DNA of 7,419 nt from Sphingobacteriaceae bacterium (GTDB taxonomy: Bacteria > Bacteroidota > Bacteroidia > B-17B0 > Aurantibacillaceae). Below, piece after piece: positions 5,270 through 7,419 of the stretch; position 1 is the stretch's first letter, and each line of letters starts with the position of its first letter. The notes below the pieces were generated by a model that was given only the letters and a program-made list of their open reading frames with translations, was not told the origin of the DNA and ran no database searches. The DNA lies in contig JANYCL010000247.1 in the NCBI GenBank assembly GCA_025360355.1, positions 1-7,419 of the forward strand. The letters run 5' to 3'. The position numbers and the translations under genes are program-made.

Positions 5270-7009
5270 CGGATCAGGAAATACATATTATATATTTTAC
5301 TGATGACAGGCTTTATGTTGAAAGCCCAAACTGTTGATTCACTTAAACAGGTGCTAAAATCAGCTAAGCATGATACAATACGGTGTAATATTTTAAACAT
5401 GATGGTTGAATTGGAAAGCGATGATGCGATTTGGCCAAAGTATAATCAGGAATTAAAAAAGATCTGTGAAATTAATTTAAATAAAGTCACACTCAACAAA
5501 ACAGAGCGAATTACATTTAATAAATATTATTCAGATGCATTACATAACTGCGGCTACATTGAACATTTGAAAAATAAACCTGAAGCGATCGGTTATTTTG
5601 AAAATAGTTTGAAATTAAGTGAAGAATTGGGCGATAAAAAAAGAATGACCGCCACTTTAGGATTAATGGCTGAAACTTTCTTCAATTTAAATCATGATGA
5701 AAAAGCCATAGAATATTATAATAAAGATCTTATCATATTAAAAGAGATCAAAGATGAATTGACACAAGCAATTATATACGGCAATTTGGCAAACACATTC
5801 GACCATCAAGCCCGGTATGCCGAAGCTTTGATAGCTTATCAAAATGCTATACCGCTTTATGAAAAAACTGGCCATAAGATTGAAGAGGCGCTCATGATTG
5901 GAAATGTAGGAGGTGTTTATGGGAAGATGGGAAGAATTGCGGTGAGCCTGGATTATCATCAGAAAGCCGCTAAACTAAGAGCCGCCCTTGGTGACCAGGT
6001 CGGGCTCGCTTATTCTTTAAATGAAATGGGCGTGATCTATTATTTCCAGGGTGATACTTTGAATGCCTTAAAATATTTCACAGAGAGTTTGAAGATCCAG
6101 GAAAAGGGAAAAGATAAAAAAGGAATGGCACAATGTTATAATAATGTTGCCAATATCTATAAAGACAGAGGGGATTCTGCATCAGCACTTTTATATTTCA
6201 AGAAAAGCTATAAACTATATGAAGAAATAAACGATAAAATTGATCTTGCATCCGTACTCAATAACATTGGCATTGTGTTTCATGATAAGGGCGATATTAA
6301 TACTGCAACTTATTATTACAAAAAAAGTCTTGCTATTGCAGAGGAAATAAACCACAAAGCAGATATCGGTTTAGTCCTTTGTAATTTAGGACGTATTTAC
6401 TTTGCACAAAAAAATTATGAGAAAGCGCTTGAAGTAACTACAAGGGCATTAAAACTTAATAAAGAAGCCGCGAACCTTGAAAAAATAAAAGTCTCTGCTT
6501 TAAATTTGAATCGGATATATAAAGCTATGGGTAATTACGAAAAAGCCCTCGAGAACTATCATTTTTATGTAAAGATGCGCGACAGTCTTAACAATGAAGA
6601 AAGTAAAAAAGCCAGCATCAAATCCTTATACAAATATGAATACGAAAAGAAAGCAGCTGCAGATAGTGTGTTTTTTGCCAAGGAAAGCGAATTAAAGAAT
6701 TTGGTGATAGAAAAAAAAGAAGCCCAGCTCGACGGTGAACGGAAAACTCAATACGTTCTTTATGGAGGTTTAAGTCTCGTGATCGTGTTCGCCGGTTTTA
6801 TGTTCAATCGTTTTAGAGTCACGCAAAAACAAAAATCAATAATTGAATTAAAAGAAAAAGAAACTCAGCAGCAAAAACATATTATAGAAGAAAAACAAAA
6901 AGAGATCCTGGATTCTATTTCTTACGCACGCAAGATCCAGCGTGCACTTATTACAAGTGAAAAATACATAGAGAAAGAGATCTCTCGACTGAACGCTTCG
7001 AAAAAATAG
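5267..7009 (+). CDS. TPR-repeat transmembrane protein lacking an effector domain
   Basis: At 580 aa this is the longest complete paralogue. It has a signal peptide (1-20, cleavage probably A20/Q21), then VDSLKQVLKSAKHDTIRCNIL and a W-P-x-Y-N-x-E-L-K stretch (56-64) that matches WPIFNEQLK in the previous gene. Nine TPR units begin near residues 91, 131, 171, 211, 251, 291, 331, 371 and 411; the first four are poorer matches to the consensus. A YKYEYEKKAAADS block (455-467) precedes one membrane helix (about 496-513), FNRFRVTQKQK and a coiled coil. The linker reads EILDSISYARKIQ (546-558); it differs from its paralogues in having RK for KR and ITS in place of the (L/M)P(S/T) that follows in the others. 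The protein ends 22 residues after the linker (EISRLNASKK) with no catalytic domain. The start is fixed by the overlap with the previous stop. A membrane receptor or adaptor role is inferred; the ligand is unknown. Confidence 0.93.
   Translation: MRIRKYILYILLMTGFMLKAQTVDSLKQVLKSAKHDTIRCNILNMMVELESDDAIWPKYNQELKKICEINLNKVTLNKTERITFNKYYSDALHNCGYIEHLKNKPEAIGYFENSLKLSEELGDKKRMTATLGLMAETFFNLNHDEKAIEYYNKDLIILKEIKDELTQAIIYGNLANTFDHQARYAEALIAYQNAIPLYEKTGHKIEEALMIGNVGGVYGKMGRIAVSLDYHQKAAKLRAALGDQVGLAYSLNEMGVIYYFQGDTLNALKYFTESLKIQEKGKDKKGMAQCYNNVANIYKDRGDSASALLYFKKSYKLYEEINDKIDLASVLNNIGIVFHDKGDINTATYYYKKSLAIAEEINHKADIGLVLCNLGRIYFAQKNYEKALEVTTRALKLNKEAANLEKIKVSALNLNRIYKAMGNYEKALENYHFYVKMRDSLNNEESKKASIKSLYKYEYEKKAAADSVFFAKESELKNLVIEKKEAQLDGERKTQYVLYGGLSLVIVFAGFMFNRFRVTQKQKSIIELKEKETQQQKHIIEEKQKEILDSISYARKIQRALITSEKYIEKEISRLNASKK
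5537..6616 (+). repeat. Nine 120-nt periodic TPR-coding units
   Basis: Unit boundaries fall at 5537 and every 120 bases after it, again without indels, corresponding to residues 91-450. Units five to eight (from 6017) carry the clearest LN.(M/I)G/NN(V/I)(A/G) and K(S/A)(L/Y)K signatures. The first four are strongly diverged, and the ninth acts as a cap leading into the juxtamembrane helix. Confidence 0.85.
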
Positions 7010-7025
7010 AACCAGATACTAGCTT

Positions 7026-7376
7026 ATGATCCAAACCGAAGAACAAATAGAAGTAAAAACTCTAGAGAGTGAAGAGCGACAAACCATTGTACATTGCACT
7101 TGTAACAGCGATGGCAGTGAAGCTTACCGGATCTGGCCAAGTACTTTTTTAATTGAACACGGCAGCGACCGTCACGCGAAATTACTTACAGCTTACAATA
7201 TTTCTTTTGCACCCCAGTGGACCTTGAATGATGGTCGTGGTTTTACTTTGATCTTTGAAGGATTAAGTAAAGGATGTAGATCTTTTGACTTGATGGAAAT
7301 AATTCCGCAAGAAGGCGGTTTCGAAGCTTTAAACATCCAACGCAATAATACAGATGTGTATCAGGTTAGTTTTTAG
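7026..7376 (+). CDS. Small uncharacterised protein, probably all-beta
   Basis: This 116-aa protein has no signal peptide, membrane segment or recognisable enzyme motif. I do not assign a function. What is visible: an acidic N-terminus; a C-x-C at 24-26 and a third cysteine at 84; WPSTFLI at 37-43; alternating hydrophobic residues suggesting strands (ISFAPQW at 59-65, FTLIFEGL at 73-80); FDL at 87-89; a GGF turn at 97-99; and an N-x-x-D-V-Y ending at 107-112. The regular strand-turn pattern suggests a compact beta-sandwich or barrel, probably cytoplasmic. From memory, short proteins with a FTLIFEGL...FDL.E.IP..GGF..(N)I.RN..DVY pattern are widespread and unnamed in Bacteroidota; I could not check this. 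The gene starts 16 nt after the fourth TPR gene with no Shine-Dalgarno sequence, so it is likely the last gene of the same transcript, though spacing is the only evidence for a link. Confidence 0.8.
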   Translation: MIQTEEQIEVKTLESEERQTIVHCTCNSDGSEAYRIWPSTFLIEHGSDRHAKLLTAYNISFAPQWTLNDGRGFTLIFEGLSKGCRSFDLMEIIPQEGGFEALNIQRNNTDVYQVSF

Positions 7377-7419
7377 TTCTTAATTCTTATACGCTTTCGG
7401 TATTTCAATTTTTAATTCA
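7377..7419. other. 3' flank without recognisable features
   Basis: These 43 AT-rich bases follow the last stop. An ATAC/GTAT pair could form a four-base stem around gctttcg, too weak to call a terminator, and no start codon or promoter is evident before the window ends. Confidence 0.5.

Noticed and set aside
5191..5400. Minus-strand open frame across the TAATG junction
   Set aside because: Opposes the conserved C-terminus of one gene and the signal peptide of the next, with no motif of its own.
5738..5959. Minus-strand open frame inside the fourth TPR gene
   Set aside because: Lies opposite intact TPR-coding sequence with no independent support.
7387..7408. Terminator after the last gene
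   Set aside because: Only a four-base stem (ATAC/GTAT) can be formed; the later T-run is not adjacent to it.

Overview
The window looks like AT-rich chromosomal DNA from a member of the Bacteroidota. This is an inference from several things seen together: low GC by eye, start codons without clear Shine-Dalgarno sequences (A/T-rich leaders instead), phenylalanine-rich signal peptides ending in -GQ, -AQ or -CQ, and a protein architecture typical of that phylum (signal peptide, many 40-residue TPRs, one membrane span, coiled coil). All six genes are on the + strand and closely spaced. There is no sign of a tRNA, rRNA, CRISPR array, transposase or integrase.

Layout: (1) bases 3-1436, a TPR membrane protein whose 5' end lies outside the window; (2) 1439-2224, a class I SAM-dependent methyltransferase beginning 2 nt after the previous stop; (3) 2243-3583, a second TPR membrane protein; (4) 3648-5267, a third, after a 64-nt spacer; (5) 5267-7009, a fourth, overlapping the third by one base (TAATG); (6) 7026-7376, a 116-aa protein of unknown function. 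The last 43 bases hold nothing I can name.

The four TPR proteins are paralogues with one plan: a Sec signal peptide (outside the window for the first), a short DSLK...(A/T)K.(D) segment, 6-9 TPR units spaced almost exactly 40 residues apart (120 nt in the DNA), a juxtamembrane Y-x-(Y/F)-(E/D)-K block, one transmembrane helix followed by basic residues, a cytoplasmic coiled coil, and the sequence EILDSI-x-YA-(KR/RK)-IQ. In many Bacteroidota signalling proteins this last element leads into a SpoIIE/PP2C-type phosphatase domain. Here all four proteins stop about 20-30 residues after it with a similar short basic tail (Y-[IV]...RL(K)), so no catalytic domain is present.

The best-supported idea is a tandemly duplicated set of effector-less transmembrane TPR receptors that keep the signalling helix of phosphatase-bearing relatives. 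They may act as adaptors, decoys or heterodimer partners of full-length phosphatases or other kinases elsewhere in the genome. That role is inference. The methyltransferase and the small terminal protein are probably co-transcribed, but nothing in the sequence ties them functionally to the receptors.
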